A stretch of DNA of 64,000 bases from Thiogranum longum (GCF_004339085.1 NZ_SMFX01000001.1:2113317-2177316), one strand, 5' to 3'. Shown: positions 18,669 to 28,420, counted from the stretch's first letter. The notes: generated by a model from the letters alone, not told the origin. Translations and numbers: made by a program.

Positions 18669-20000
18669 TTACCCCAGCGATGGCAAGGCCGCCAGTTGCT
18701 GGGTCAGAAACGCACTTGTTCCGTTTAGCTGTCCCATCAATGAGTCCAGCGTATTAAACTGGCTCAGCAATCTCTGTTCACGAATTTCCAGGCGATATTC
18801 CATATCCAGAATACGCTGTTCGGTAGTATCTATCCGGGTGTTTATCCCGTCCTCGCGCACATTGATCAGCCCATCCGCCTGGACAAAATTATCGATCAGG
18901 CTGTCGATCCGGAACAGGTAACCCTGGTTATCATTGGCAAACATTTCTGCCATGCCGGAGAAGTCTGAATTAATGGCTGTCTCAAGTGCCGCTGCATCCA
19001 GCGACAATGTGCCATTCCTCTGAAAAGACACGCCAACTTCCGACAGGTAGGAGTAGCTACCGGTCAGACCGGATGGTGGCGTATTGAAAACCGCACGGAT
19101 CTGGTTCTCGATACTGCGCAAGGTATTGTCTGCCTCGAGGTCATTACCTTCACCCGAGAGGCTGTCAAACAGTGTATTGAGTTCATTAAAGGAATCGACG
19201 AAAGACTGTACGGATTCCTGCACCGACTCGACATCACGACTGACTGTCAGTTGGTCTGCACTGGTAGTTTCGGACAAAAGTGTCAGCGTTATACCGGAGA
19301 TGGCATCGTTAATGATGTTACTGGAACGCGTCACAGTGTACAGGCCGTCTATCAGCATCTCTGAGTCCAGCTGTGCCGGGTCGTTGATATCGGTCAGTCC
19401 GAGCGCTGTACCCACACTCCCTGTTGAACTGATATTGAGGACATTGGCATTACCGGTTTCGGTAGAGGTCAGCACCAACCGGTTACTACTGGCATTCTCG
19501 CTGATAATACTGGCTGATACGCCGGTATTGTCTGTTGCATCATTGATGGCATCACGAATACCCGACAGGGTCAGGCCGCCGACATCAACCGTGAAGGCAT
19601 TCCCGTTGATAGTAAACGTCATCTGGTCGCCGGCGCCACCAAGCGTCGTTGTATCGGTATCAGCAATGGCGACAGATCCCATTTTATGGGATTCCGCAAG
19701 ACTGACAACCTGAACGCTGTTAAAACCGATAGCAGCAGTACTGTCTGCTGTCGCGGTGAACGCAGCCTCGTTCGAGGACTCCGCCTTGTAAATTTCAAAT
19801 GAATCGAGTGTTTTGAGATTTTCGAATGCTGACTGAAAGGTTGTCAACGAACTCTTGAGTTTACCGAACGCACTGAGCTGCGCCTCAAGCCCCTGTTTGT
19901 CGCTTTCCATGCGACGGAGCGGAAGACGCTCGATCGACATAAGCTGATCAACAATGGACGAAACATCAAGTCCGGAACCCACGCCAGGGGCGGTAATCAT
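18669..20000 (-). CDS. fliD: FliD, flagellar filament cap (HAP2)
   Basis: A 443-residue protein starting MITAPGVGSGLDVSSIVDQL, the conserved FliD N-terminus. It has a beta-rich middle and a coiled-coil C-terminus (RIDTTEQRILDMEYRLEIRE). It caps the filament tip and guides flagellin folding, and can act as an adhesin. It has its own sigma54 promoter 44-58 nt upstream. Confidence 0.96.
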   Translation of the reverse strand: MITAPGVGSGLDVSSIVDQLMSIERLPLRRMESDKQGLEAQLSAFGKLKSSLTTFQSAFENLKTLDSFEIYKAESSNEAAFTATADSTAAIGFNSVQVVSLAESHKMGSVAIADTDTTTLGGAGDQMTFTINGNAFTVDVGGLTLSGIRDAINDATDNTGVSASIISENASSNRLVLTSTETGNANVLNISSTGSVGTALGLTDINDPAQLDSEMLIDGLYTVTRSSNIINDAISGITLTLLSETTSADQLTVSRDVESVQESVQSFVDSFNELNTLFDSLSGEGNDLEADNTLRSIENQIRAVFNTPPSGLTGSYSYLSEVGVSFQRNGTLSLDAAALETAINSDFSGMAEMFANDNQGYLFRIDSLIDNFVQADGLINVREDGINTRIDTTEQRILDMEYRLEIREQRLLSQFNTLDSLMGQLNGTSAFLTQQLAALPSLG

Positions 20001-20043
20001 TACACAACCTCGCTCTGTAATTCAGTAGCCTGACAGCTACAAA

Positions 20044-20058
20044 GCAAAAGCGATGCCA
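20044..20058 (-). promoter_or_regulatory. sigma54 promoter of fliD-fliS-fliT
   Basis: Minus strand TGGCAT-CGCTT-TTGCTTTG, in the 60-bp gap between the flaG stop and the fliD start. Its GG/GC spacing is correct for RpoN. Confidence 0.8.
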
Positions 20059-20060
20059 GC

Positions 20061-20477
20061 TCAGGCCTGTTCACGAAGAATCAGGCTCTCCGGTGAATCG
20101 AGATTCTTTGCGATGCGCAAAGTTTCTTCTGACGGAATCTGGCGAATCACTTCTTGTGTTTCAGAATCAACAACTTTCACGACCACCCGGTCACTTTCCT
20201 TGTCAATACTGAATTGCAGATCCCTCTGGAAGTTCTGTACAAAATCGCTAATACGGCTGACAGCAGATTCCACGCTGGCCTCATCGACTTCCTGTTTATT
20301 CTGTGCAGGCGGCAAATCTTCACCACCTGCGGCCTTTTCATTCCGCCCGGTCTTTAATTCGGTCATTGCATTCACGGCTGCAGATTTTTCCGGTCGGAAA
20401 ACCTGAACCGGGTTCTGTGCACTCTGCTGTGGCACAACTCCCTGTGTCAGCGCTGATGAAATGTTATCACTGGACAT
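20061..20477 (-). CDS. flaG: FlaG family protein
   Basis: A 138-residue protein with a variable N-terminal half and the conserved FlaG C-terminal domain (FSIDKESDRVVVKVVDSETQ then IRQIPSEETLRIAKNL). FlaG genes lie between flagellin and fliD in polar flagellates and influence filament length. AGGTGACTT precedes the ATG. It probably shares the fliC transcript. Confidence 0.93.
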   Translation of the reverse strand: MSSDNISSALTQGVVPQQSAQNPVQVFRPEKSAAVNAMTELKTGRNEKAAGGEDLPPAQNKQEVDEASVESAVSRISDFVQNFQRDLQFSIDKESDRVVVKVVDSETQEVIRQIPSEETLRIAKNLDSPESLILREQA

Positions 20478-20556
20478 AAGTCACCTGCTCTTTAAAACTG
20501 GAAAGGCGGGGCATCCCTGCTCCACCCTCCCTGGTTCTTCTATACCACTACAAGAC

Positions 20557-21402
20557 TTACTGCAGCAGTGACAACGCGGTCTGCGGCAGAGCGTTTGCCT
20601 GGGACAGCATGGCTACACCGGCCTGCTGCAGGATCTGCGCTCGTGTCAGATTCGCGGTTTCCATCGCAAAATCGGTGTCCTGGATGCGGCTACGTGCAGC
20701 AGACAGATTCTCCGAGTAGTTGGTCAGGTTAACCACGACAGATTCGAAACGGTTCTGCACCGCACCGAAAGTGGCGCGCTGGCCTGACACGAAGTCAAGG
20801 CCAGTCGTTGCACTGTCAAGACCTGCGATAGCGCCTGATGCAGCAGCTGCAGAGCTGACGTCGACTGTGCCGGTTGCGGTCAGGTCGGTGTCGTAGGAAG
20901 TCAGTGCCGTCAGATCCAGACCGGTAACGGTGATCTGCTGGTCAGCATTGCCATCCTGGCCAATCTGGAATACCAGGCTACCGCCTGTGCCATCGAGCAG
21001 TTTCTTGCCGTTGAACTCGGTAGTATCAACGATACGGGAAATTTCCTGGGTCAGCTGATCCACCTCGGCCTGCAGACCGGAACGGTCTTCAACGGTTGCA
21101 TTGGAAGACTGAACCGCAATTTCACGAATACGCTGCATTGCGCTCTGGACCTGGTCCATGGCGCCTTCACCGGTCTGGGCGAGGGAGATGCCGTCCTGGG
21201 CATTACGAACTGCCTGATTCAGGCCACGGATATCGGCCGTCATTTTCTGGATACTGAACAGGCCAGCCGCGTCATCCTTTGCGCTGTTGACACGCATGCC
21301 GGAAGAAAGGCGCTGCAGTGATGTCTGCAAAGAACCCTGTGAGCTGCTCAGATTACGTTGTGCGTTAAGCGAAGCAATATTGGTGTTGATTGTTAATGCC
21401 AT
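20557..21402 (-). CDS. fliC: Flagellin
   Basis: A 281-residue flagellin. The N-terminal D0/D1 (ALTINTNIASLNAQRNL, then LSSGMRVNSAKDDAAG) and C-terminal D1/D0 (TRAQILQQAGVAMLSQANAL, ending LSLLQ) are intact. The surface-exposed middle (about 165-205) is very short and rich in Thr, Ser and Ala, which are candidate O-glycosylation sites. ATG at 21402 is chosen because AGGAG lies 8 nt upstream. It is driven by a clear sigma28 promoter with a leader of about 110 nt. The large modification enzyme gene lies immediately upstream on the same strand. Confidence 0.96.
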   Translation of the reverse strand: MALTINTNIASLNAQRNLSSSQGSLQTSLQRLSSGMRVNSAKDDAAGLFSIQKMTADIRGLNQAVRNAQDGISLAQTGEGAMDQVQSAMQRIREIAVQSSNATVEDRSGLQAEVDQLTQEISRIVDTTEFNGKKLLDGTGGSLVFQIGQDGNADQQITVTGLDLTALTSYDTDLTATGTVDVSSAAAASGAIAGLDSATTGLDFVSGQRATFGAVQNRFESVVVNLTNYSENLSAARSRIQDTDFAMETANLTRAQILQQAGVAMLSQANALPQTALSLLQ

Positions 21403-21521
21403 GATAGACACTCCTGCAAATTATGAAGGTGCAAGACCGGTCTGGAATCACCGGATCAGTACATCCTGATTATCACTAGCGGATATACCAGCAAATTTGG
21501 TATTCACCGCTTCCAGTGATG

Positions 21522-21548
21522 TTAGCGTTCGGGGGGAAGCAAACTTTA
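21522..21548 (-). promoter_or_regulatory. sigma28 (FliA) promoter of fliC
   Basis: Minus strand TAAAGTTT (21548-21541), exactly 11 bp, then AACGCTAA (21529-21522). This matches the FliA consensus fully in the -35 box and mostly in the -10 box, about 120 nt upstream of the ATG. Confidence 0.88.
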
Positions 21549-21574
21549 GTGCAATGCGTTATTTTTATGACTTT

Positions 21575-24500
21575 TTATTTTGTTGCATAAACAGCATGTT
21601 GCAGGCTTGCCGCCCGGTGCCGGGGGTGTTCCCGGCTGTGATCGGATGTCGACAGATTGAGTGCTGACATCCACGCATCCAGCTGCAGTTTCAGCATCGC
21701 GTTCCTGTTTACCCAGTCACGCAACTGGTCACCCTCACGGGCCATCGCATCAAATTCATGAATCCGCTCCCTGATTGCATTTATCCATGCTCGCGGCTGG
21801 TTGGGAACCCGGCAGACAGGCACGCCCTGGTAAGGATGAATATCTGTTGCAATGACCGGCCAACCCAGTACGCCATACTCCAGTACACGAAGATTACTCT
21901 TGGATTCATTAAAACGATTGTGTTCGAGCGGCGCGATGGCGAGATCCAGGTCGAGGCTGGCAAGTTTCCCGGGGTAGGCCTCAAAATTCACAGCATCATG
22001 TATTTCCCTGACCCAGGGGCGCAACACAGCCGGGCACATACCGAAAAATACCCACTCAACCTCATCGGCAAGTTCTCTTACGACCGTCTCCAGCAACTCG
22101 AGGTCACCCTGGTGTTGTTGAGCACCTGCCCACCCCACCCGCGGCTTGCGACCGGTATGTCGTTGTGACTCCAGTCGACCCCAGATATTCTCATCGAGTG
22201 CATTTGGAATGATACAAATATCATCAACCATACCTTTCAGTGCCTGCGCCAAAGGCTCCGTTGTTACCACCAGCCGATCGGCAAGAGACAGGCACTTCCT
22301 TACTCGCCGCTTCATGTCCTTGTACACCGTTTTGGAAAACGGGTTTTTCGGGGGCAGGGCCGTCATCAGGTCATCCTGTCCGAAGACTATGAACGCATCA
22401 TTGACACGCTTGTATTTTTCCATCGCCTCGATGTAATCATCATGCAGGGCGTTATGCATCAACAACGTGTCCGGTTGCAAACGCTCCAGGTCGACTACAC
22501 CGGGCAAACAAATCTTGTCTTTGCCCGCCAGAGCGGTGTGCATGCGTTGAACCATTCCCTTGTCCTGCAAGGCATCCAGGGGTTGCGTAACACGGTATTG
22601 CCATGACCCGTATGAACCAACGCCAAAACTCAGCACCCGCGGCAAAGTGTCCAGCACGGGATTCCATGCGGACGGTGTTGCAGACTCCAGACCGTAATCC
22701 CCGCGAGAGAGACTGAGGTGCCGGTTAAATGCGGGTTCTCGTGCAAACCGGTCCAGCCAGCGTTCCTGCAACAAGTCAATTTCACGATTAACCTGTGCTT
22801 CACTTTCAGGCTTTCCATCGATGGCGGAAATAGCGCCCAGGTACATCAGTGTGACATGGGGAGTCCATATCACCTGAAAACCATCCGTCCTGATGCGTTC
22901 ACAAAAATCGATGCTACGGTAAAGATCGACAGCGAGCGATTTGTCAAAGCCACCGGCCTTGTTGAATAATTCCTTGCTGACCAGCATGCACAATGCCGAT
23001 ACGGCACCGCTCTCCTGTACCAGTTGGGCACGTCCCATATAGCCTGCCGATCCCATGTGCTGACCTGAAAGTATGCCTGCCCCTGCCCCGCGACCACCGA
23101 TGCCCGGTATTACGCCGGCGTCCAGCAATGCCTTGTTCCGGTTTACGATGCGCGCACCGACCACGCCCACATGCTTGCGTTGCGCGGCTGCAACCAGCCG
23201 GGACAGCCATTCTTCCTGCAGAACCAGTATATTTTCATTCAGCCACAACAAAAACTCCCCTTCACAATCACCGGCCAGTTGATTAAGCCGGGAAGGCAAA
23301 GGTTTGTTTGCACAACGCTCCAGGTGGAGGGCCGGATTTTCTTTCTGAATCTCTTTAAGACGATCGATAACTGCAGATGGCACGTCGGGACCGGCCAATA
23401 CACGGATTTCAAAATCAGGGTAGACGGTTTTGTCCAGGATGCTGTGCACCGCATTTCCAACACCACCACCCGATTCGTTCGCTAGGACGAGAAGACTGAC
23501 TTTTGGTTTGTCATCTGAAATATAAGACAGCATAAATGAGCCAGGCACGAGCGCGTCTTCGATCACTGCCTGCTCACCACAGCGCTCAAGGTGTGCCTGC
23601 AAGGCATTGCGGCGCTGTTCAACAGCTTCCTTGCAACAGTTGTCGTGCTCGCCGCTGCGGTGAAAACGCTGCTCATCCAGGTGACCGATCCCTTCCCGGC
23701 CAAAATGGTCAAACACACGCAACAGCAGATCGAATACCTGTACCCCGCCGACTACAGCGACGGACCCTGCCCTGAACAGGCAGGCATTACCGATATAATC
23801 CGCACCACGCAGCATATCCAGGTTGAAATCCGGCTTGAAGCGTGGATCGCCAAGTTCGCCACTTGCGGAGACGCAATCGTCATCGCAATAGAGCACCTGC
23901 CACCCCGGGTGGCGTTCGAGCGCTGCGCAGGCATCACTTAAAAACAACGCATCGAGGCGCTCGCCGGCCTCCATAAAAACAACATACGAGTTTTCCTGCA
24001 CGCCAGCCAGCACGGACTCGACACCTTCATCCAGGCCGCACCCGGCAGTTGCCTGAATCCAGGTCAGTTGCGGATGCTCATCAAACAGTGGATCCGGGCA
24101 AGCCTCATTGGCTATCACGGCCAGCTTCCAGTTCGGATAGGCCTGTTCTGCAACAGCGTCGAGCGTGTCCGCCACGGCGCTGCCTGCCGTGCCAGGCGAA
24201 CGGACAATTATCTGTACTGTCGGCCCATCCAGGCAGCGCACGGGATCGAGGTTCTCAAGACGCCTGTTAAACCATTTTTCATAGTGATAATGCCACCCCC
24301 ATTGCAGGTGAACACGGTCTTCCTCGACACGCGAAACATCTGTATTACCCGTTAACGAATCCTCGCTAACCAGATACAGCCCGGTAAAATCCGGTAATGC
24401 CAGCAACTTGTGCTGTTCACCCAGGCGTATCCAGAAATCCTGGTCGCCAAGCGCAAGCAGCGATTCATCAAACCGTCCGACAGTATCGTGTACGCTGCGC

Positions 24501-27097
24501 CGCCACATCGGGTGAGGCCCGACCATACTTCGGTCCAGTAACTCCTCGTAGCGGTACTCCGGCCAGATATACATGCTGTACAGTTCAGCGTTATCGAAAT
24601 TCCGGTGCAGTTGTTTGGTCAGGAAACTGTTGCCATAGACCAGTGCAACGTCAGGCTGGTCATCCAGGCTACGCGCGAGAATCTCGCAAGCGTCTTCACG
24701 TAGCCGATCATTGGTACTGCAGCTGATCAGGTAGTCCCCGCTCGCCATCTCGACAGCCAGGTTCCAGGCCGCATATATACCAATACGCTCCGGTGTACGG
24801 TGATAACGGATATTGGAGTGATGTTTGCAGAATTCCTCGACAACGGCGCGCTCATTCTGGGGGGATGCGGCATCGATCACCAGGATTTCTATATCATCCG
24901 CGATTGTCTGATTGACGAGATCCTGCAGACACTCCCCGATAAACTCCCCGGAGGCATAAGTGGACACTATTGCGGTTATTTTTGGATTACTGCGGGCAAC
25001 AGCTTCGCTTCCCCCCGGACCGGGCAAGCGGACTGTTTCGCTGTTTCGGGCCACAAAATAAAGGGCGCAGTCCGATAGCACGGTGTACCTGAAACCACCC
25101 AGACCTGCTTCGATACTCTGTTCATACATATGCATGAAAGGAAGTCGCGGGAATGCCTCTACAAAATCCGCGCCAAATGCCACGGAGTTTTCCGTACTGT
25201 AGTTAGGCTTGTGCCACCAGTGGTAAGCCCCAGGGTTATCTATACGCTTTACCGTGACACCTTTTTGCAACATCAGACACGGGAACCAGTAATCCCACCA
25301 GGGCATGCCCAGCATAAAACCATTGTCCGGTATGTCACGAAGTACATCACGATCCATGAAGAACAGATCAAAGCCCCGGTTATAATAACGACCTGCCTCA
25401 TCCTCGATATGATCGACATCAATTCTCGAACCGTACAGAAGGCCTCCTGGCGCCTCCCTGTGCAAAACCCGGTTCAGCGTCTCGCCGGCACGCAGGATGA
25501 TATCCGAATTAATGACACCAACAATTTCCCGTCCACTCTGACGCAAGGCCGAAAACATGTCATTGATGTAGACATAGGGTTTGCCCAGACGTTTGCGCCC
25601 GTCACGTCTCGCACGAATAAAATTAACGCCGGGAAAATCTGCTTCAAGCCGGTCAATTTCTTCCTGGACATTGAGCGACATGACTTCAAATCCATGGTCA
25701 AGCCAGGATTGAATTGCGCGCTGCTGCACATCGATACGTGTCGGAGCGATGCTGGTTATTACTGCGATGGGTCCGGCGGCGGGCTCTACGATTTCCGGCC
25801 CACTGGCGTCCCTCTCCTGAATACTGGCGGATCCGGTTTCCGGCACGTCATCCGCATCGGGCAAGACCTGGATCTCATCACGCAGAGCCAGCACCTCAGC
25901 GTCATCGGGCGAGTCATGCAGATAGGCGGACAGCAGTCCCAAGGCATCGTTTTTCATACCAAGCGCAGTGAATATATGCCCTGCCGTCAACACAAGATCC
26001 CGGTCACGTGGCTGCCTGGAGAGTCCTTCCGTTAATGCAATTACCGCCTGCTCGGCATCTTTCCGGTGCCAGTAAAGAACGGCCATATTGTTGTATGCCA
26101 GCACAAAGTCATCGCATAAGGCCAGGGCTTTTCTGAAGTTATCAAGTGCTCCTTCCGTATCACCTCCCTGGAATAATGCTTCACCCTCCGCGTTGACTTT
26201 ATCGGCCGCGATCCATTCGGAATTTTCCTGTGTCGTCTGCAAGGCACCCCGGATTTCCCCGGCGTCATAGCCAAGACCATCCATCACCTCCGGCCCCAGG
26301 GTCTCCAGGTAGTCCAGCGTATACTGCATGCGAGATTTATCCTGGAGGTTGTGAACCCATGCATCGCGATAGTCTTCAACGGCCTTTCCGTGCTCGTGTA
26401 TTCGCGTCTGATCACCGTGATGGCCGTTGAAGGACGCCGTGTGACTATAATCAAGCACATTCTCCTCGAAAGTCAGCCCCAGCTGATCGCACAGGACATC
26501 AATCGTCTGTTTTGGGTCACTGACAAGATCTTCGTAATGCACCACGATGGCATTGTCGCCAAAGTCACGGAGTGCATCGGCGAGAAACACTGCCCCGGCG
26601 GTCAGGTCCCTGCAATTACTCGTCCCATTGAGTTTTTCCGGATCATTGTCGAACCAGGTTTGCAGGGTCGATGAAAGAACGGCGGCAGGATTTCGTAACA
26701 GGAAGACAAATTTTGCCTTTGGAAAGCAGGCGCGCAATTCCGGGATAATCTGGTAGTAGCGTGGTGTTTTATCCAGAAAAATCGTTTTGCCCGACTGCGC
26801 AAGCGCTGCACCGTACAGGCGGGCAGCATAGGCACGCACCGCATCGAGATGGACCTGGCTGCCGTCGTCCAGCTCGGCAAGAAAATCCTCCAGACCCTGT
26901 CGCGCCAGGTCTGCATCGTATTCAGCGCTGACACCTGTCTTGCGCAGGGTATAAAGCGGGTTCAGCATCAGCCAGGGTTCTGCAAGGGTATGTATCTGCG
27001 AGTGCCCTCCCAGGATCCGTTGCAACAACGTTGACCCGGAGCGTGGCAGTGACAGGAGGAAAATCAGGTTTGAACCCTGATCATCAAAGCGGGGCAT
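21575..27097 (-). CDS. Sulfotransferase-TPR-multi-glycosyltransferase fusion, probable flagellin modification
   Basis: A 1840-residue mosaic. A sulfotransferase-type domain (about 8-275) has the PAPS 5'-loop LPRSGST (17-23) and the 3'-phosphate motif RNPAAVLSS. TPR-like repeats follow (about 300-405), then a GT-A-like domain (about 443-690, with NSDI near 530) and a family-2 glycosyltransferase (about 705-930). A second GT2-like domain is degenerate (about 960-1190, CDDD near 1071), and a third GT2 spans about 1198-1460. A GT4-type domain (about 1485-1815) carries the family-like segment ESKSNLRVLEYGVLGWPVIA. AAGGA precedes the ATG. It sits directly upstream of fliC on the same strand with a candidate sigma54 promoter, so glycosylation of flagellin is the best inference. 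Whether the first domain transfers sulfate is unknown. Confidence 0.85.
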   Translation of the reverse strand: MPRFDDQGSNLIFLLSLPRSGSTLLQRILGGHSQIHTLAEPWLMLNPLYTLRKTGVSAEYDADLARQGLEDFLAELDDGSQVHLDAVRAYAARLYGAALAQSGKTIFLDKTPRYYQIIPELRACFPKAKFVFLLRNPAAVLSSTLQTWFDNDPEKLNGTSNCRDLTAGAVFLADALRDFGDNAIVVHYEDLVSDPKQTIDVLCDQLGLTFEENVLDYSHTASFNGHHGDQTRIHEHGKAVEDYRDAWVHNLQDKSRMQYTLDYLETLGPEVMDGLGYDAGEIRGALQTTQENSEWIAADKVNAEGEALFQGGDTEGALDNFRKALALCDDFVLAYNNMAVLYWHRKDAEQAVIALTEGLSRQPRDRDLVLTAGHIFTALGMKNDALGLLSAYLHDSPDDAEVLALRDEIQVLPDADDVPETGSASIQERDASGPEIVEPAAGPIAVITSIAPTRIDVQQRAIQSWLDHGFEVMSLNVQEEIDRLEADFPGVNFIRARRDGRKRLGKPYVYINDMFSALRQSGREIVGVINSDIILRAGETLNRVLHREAPGGLLYGSRIDVDHIEDEAGRYYNRGFDLFFMDRDVLRDIPDNGFMLGMPWWDYWFPCLMLQKGVTVKRIDNPGAYHWWHKPNYSTENSVAFGADFVEAFPRLPFMHMYEQSIEAGLGGFRYTVLSDCALYFVARNSETVRLPGPGGSEAVARSNPKITAIVSTYASGEFIGECLQDLVNQTIADDIEILVIDAASPQNERAVVEEFCKHHSNIRYHRTPERIGIYAAWNLAVEMASGDYLISCSTNDRLREDACEILARSLDDQPDVALVYGNSFLTKQLHRNFDNAELYSMYIWPEYRYEELLDRSMVGPHPMWRRSVHDTVGRFDESLLALGDQDFWIRLGEQHKLLALPDFTGLYLVSEDSLTGNTDVSRVEEDRVHLQWGWHYHYEKWFNRRLENLDPVRCLDGPTVQIIVRSPGTAGSAVADTLDAVAEQAYPNWKLAVIANEACPDPLFDEHPQLTWIQATAGCGLDEGVESVLAGVQENSYVVFMEAGERLDALFLSDACAALERHPGWQVLYCDDDCVSASGELGDPRFKPDFNLDMLRGADYIGNACLFRAGSVAVVGGVQVFDLLLRVFDHFGREGIGHLDEQRFHRSGEHDNCCKEAVEQRRNALQAHLERCGEQAVIEDALVPGSFMLSYISDDKPKVSLLVLANESGGGVGNAVHSILDKTVYPDFEIRVLAGPDVPSAVIDRLKEIQKENPALHLERCANKPLPSRLNQLAGDCEGEFLLWLNENILVLQEEWLSRLVAAAQRKHVGVVGARIVNRNKALLDAGVIPGIGGRGAGAGILSGQHMGSAGYMGRAQLVQESGAVSALCMLVSKELFNKAGGFDKSLAVDLYRSIDFCERIRTDGFQVIWTPHVTLMYLGAISAIDGKPESEAQVNREIDLLQERWLDRFAREPAFNRHLSLSRGDYGLESATPSAWNPVLDTLPRVLSFGVGSYGSWQYRVTQPLDALQDKGMVQRMHTALAGKDKICLPGVVDLERLQPDTLLMHNALHDDYIEAMEKYKRVNDAFIVFGQDDLMTALPPKNPFSKTVYKDMKRRVRKCLSLADRLVVTTEPLAQALKGMVDDICIIPNALDENIWGRLESQRHTGRKPRVGWAGAQQHQGDLELLETVVRELADEVEWVFFGMCPAVLRPWVREIHDAVNFEAYPGKLASLDLDLAIAPLEHNRFNESKSNLRVLEYGVLGWPVIATDIHPYQGVPVCRVPNQPRAWINAIRERIHEFDAMAREGDQLRDWVNRNAMLKLQLDAWMSALNLSTSDHSREHPRHRAASLQHAVYATK

Positions 27098-27136
27098 GGC
27101 GTTTTCCTTGCGAGGCGGACATATGCCCCATATAAA

Positions 27137-27151
27137 GCAAGAACCGTTCCG
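27137..27151 (-). promoter_or_regulatory. Possible sigma54 promoter of the glycosyltransferase gene
   Basis: Minus strand CGGAAC-GGTTC-TTGCTTT. It has the GG/GC pair at correct spacing, but two mismatches in the -24 box. It lies 40 nt upstream of the ATG. Confidence 0.45.
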
Positions 27152-27166
27152 ATCGGATTTGGCGGT

Positions 27167-28009
27167 TCAACCCACCGCGTGTCTCGTCAGCGCAAGCAAT
27201 GCGGTCATCTCCTTATTGCCAGGATTTATCGCAAGATACTGATTACATAGTATTTCTGCGTCATCCCGATGCCCGGTCTCCAGTAAAATACGCGCGCTGT
27301 TCTCCAGTAGATCGAGGTGACGGGAATCCAGCACAAGACCCTGTGAAAGCAAGTCCAGTGCAGCCGCCAAATCCCCACGCTGCCAACAGACTACGGCAAG
27401 ATTGTTATATGCATCAGGAGCACACGCATCCAGGCGCAGGGCCTCGCGGAAACTGGCCTCTGCACCAGCAAGATCACCCTTGGCGAAATACTGCTCACCT
27501 TGTGCGATCAATTGCGCTGGATCCGGGCATGCCAGCAGGGGTAACTCCAGCGCTTTATAAAGACTGTCAGGGAGGGAATCATCGGCTATCTGCCCCACAA
27601 CAATAAACCGTGAGCAATCTGCATCGGAAACCGGGATATCGCTCTCCTCATTCACGACAAATTTTGCATCCGGGAAAATCCTGTACAGGCACTCGACCTC
27701 GCCGGGCGCAAGCTTTGCACACTGTAATAACCTGCTGCGCCCGCTTTCGACCAACTGTTTCCGCCAGGCCGCGTAAAAGGCGGCTCGTGCCGCACCCTGC
27801 GCGACAGGATCATTCTGCGCATTCATCAGCAGGCCCGTCCACACACTCCTTTCTACCGGCAGGGACGATGAAACAAGCAGGTCAGGATGTGGTTGCAAGG
27901 CATCCTGTAATACACCCTGCAGAACTGCGGGCAAAATAATCAGGCCATCACCGCGCCGGTCCAGGCGACGGGGCACAAAGTCCATGGACAGGCTGGCCGG
28001 GACTTCCAT
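27167..28009 (-). CDS. TPR protein of the flagellin-modification block (start uncertain)
   Basis: At least 280 residues. The first about 160 residues are an unrecognised alpha/beta region; the rest (about 165-280) is three to four TPR repeats (GEQYFAKGDLAGAEASFREA, then AYNNLAVVCWQRGDLAAAL). These repeats match the TPR block of the adjacent 1840-residue enzyme closely (AYNNMAVLYWHRKDAEQAV), so the two genes share a module. The open frame continues upstream to 28225, but there it runs through sequence that codes for an oxidoreductase fragment in another frame. The true 5' end is probably lost to a deletion. I give the first ATG after the junction, which has no good ribosome site. Possibly a damaged gene. 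Confidence 0.6.
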   Translation of the reverse strand: MEVPASLSMDFVPRRLDRRGDGLIILPAVLQGVLQDALQPHPDLLVSSSLPVERSVWTGLLMNAQNDPVAQGAARAAFYAAWRKQLVESGRSRLLQCAKLAPGEVECLYRIFPDAKFVVNEESDIPVSDADCSRFIVVGQIADDSLPDSLYKALELPLLACPDPAQLIAQGEQYFAKGDLAGAEASFREALRLDACAPDAYNNLAVVCWQRGDLAAALDLLSQGLVLDSRHLDLLENSARILLETGHRDDAEILCNQYLAINPGNKEMTALLALTRHAVG

Positions 28010-28076
28010 GACAGCCCGGGCACCAGGCAACAGGTTCTGCCAGGCAAGATCCCGCAATGCAACGGCATTTTTCGCA

Positions 28077-28331
28077 TCATAAATCGGTCGTCCCCGGGAT
28101 ATTGGGGTAGTCCTCACCCACTCTCGACAGCTGGGCCGGGTTGTGATCTGCCACGCCCCCCACTTCGCATCCACTCGCCCGAGCAAAGTTTCGCACCAGT
28201 TTCGGGCCCCAGTACCCACAACCAATCACCCCGACCCGGACAGGATTCTGTGGGGACTCCTGTGGATAACGTGGTGGCGCTGGCGGGAAATTAACCAGGG
28301 GTGACATCCGATTCGCGGCAGATTTTGGCAT
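28077..28331 (-). pseudogene. Truncated Gfo/Idh/MocA-type oxidoreductase (N-terminus only)
   Basis: 84 residues with an intact Rossmann start (VRVGVIGCGYWGPKLVRNF, GxGxxG) and the family-like continuation through DYPNIPGTTDL, where a stop follows. Full members are about 330-350 residues with a substrate domain that is absent here. The TPR frame begins at the same point, so a deletion appears to have joined two sugar-modification genes. It still has ribosome-site-like AAGGAAG and an upstream sigma54 promoter, so it may be translated. Confidence 0.75.
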
Positions 28332-28368
28332 GAGCTTCCTTCCGATCTGGGTTTCTACCCGGAAAAAA

Positions 28369-28383
28369 GCAATTTATGTACCA
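28369..28383 (-). promoter_or_regulatory. sigma54 promoter of the oxidoreductase/TPR genes
   Basis: Minus strand TGGTAC-ATAAA-TTGCTTTTT. One mismatch in the -24 box and a perfect -12 box with a T-rich tail, 38 nt upstream of the oxidoreductase ATG. It places the modification genes under flagellar (RpoN) control. Confidence 0.72.
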
Positions 28384-28391
28384 TAATCGTT

Positions 28392-28420
28392 TTGAAAACC
28401 TCGTCGACATTGCGCAAAAT
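28392..28420 (+). promoter_or_regulatory. Possible sigma70 promoter of the lipoprotein/PPTase pair
   Basis: TTGAAA (28392-28397), 17-bp spacer, CAAAAT (28415-28420), about 55 nt upstream of the lipoprotein start and divergent from the sigma54 promoter at 28369-28383. Confidence 0.4.

Noticed and set aside
28077..28225. Upstream extension of the TPR protein to 28225
   Set aside because: That stretch codes for a clear Rossmann-fold fragment in another frame, and the TPR frame there has no family-like sequence.
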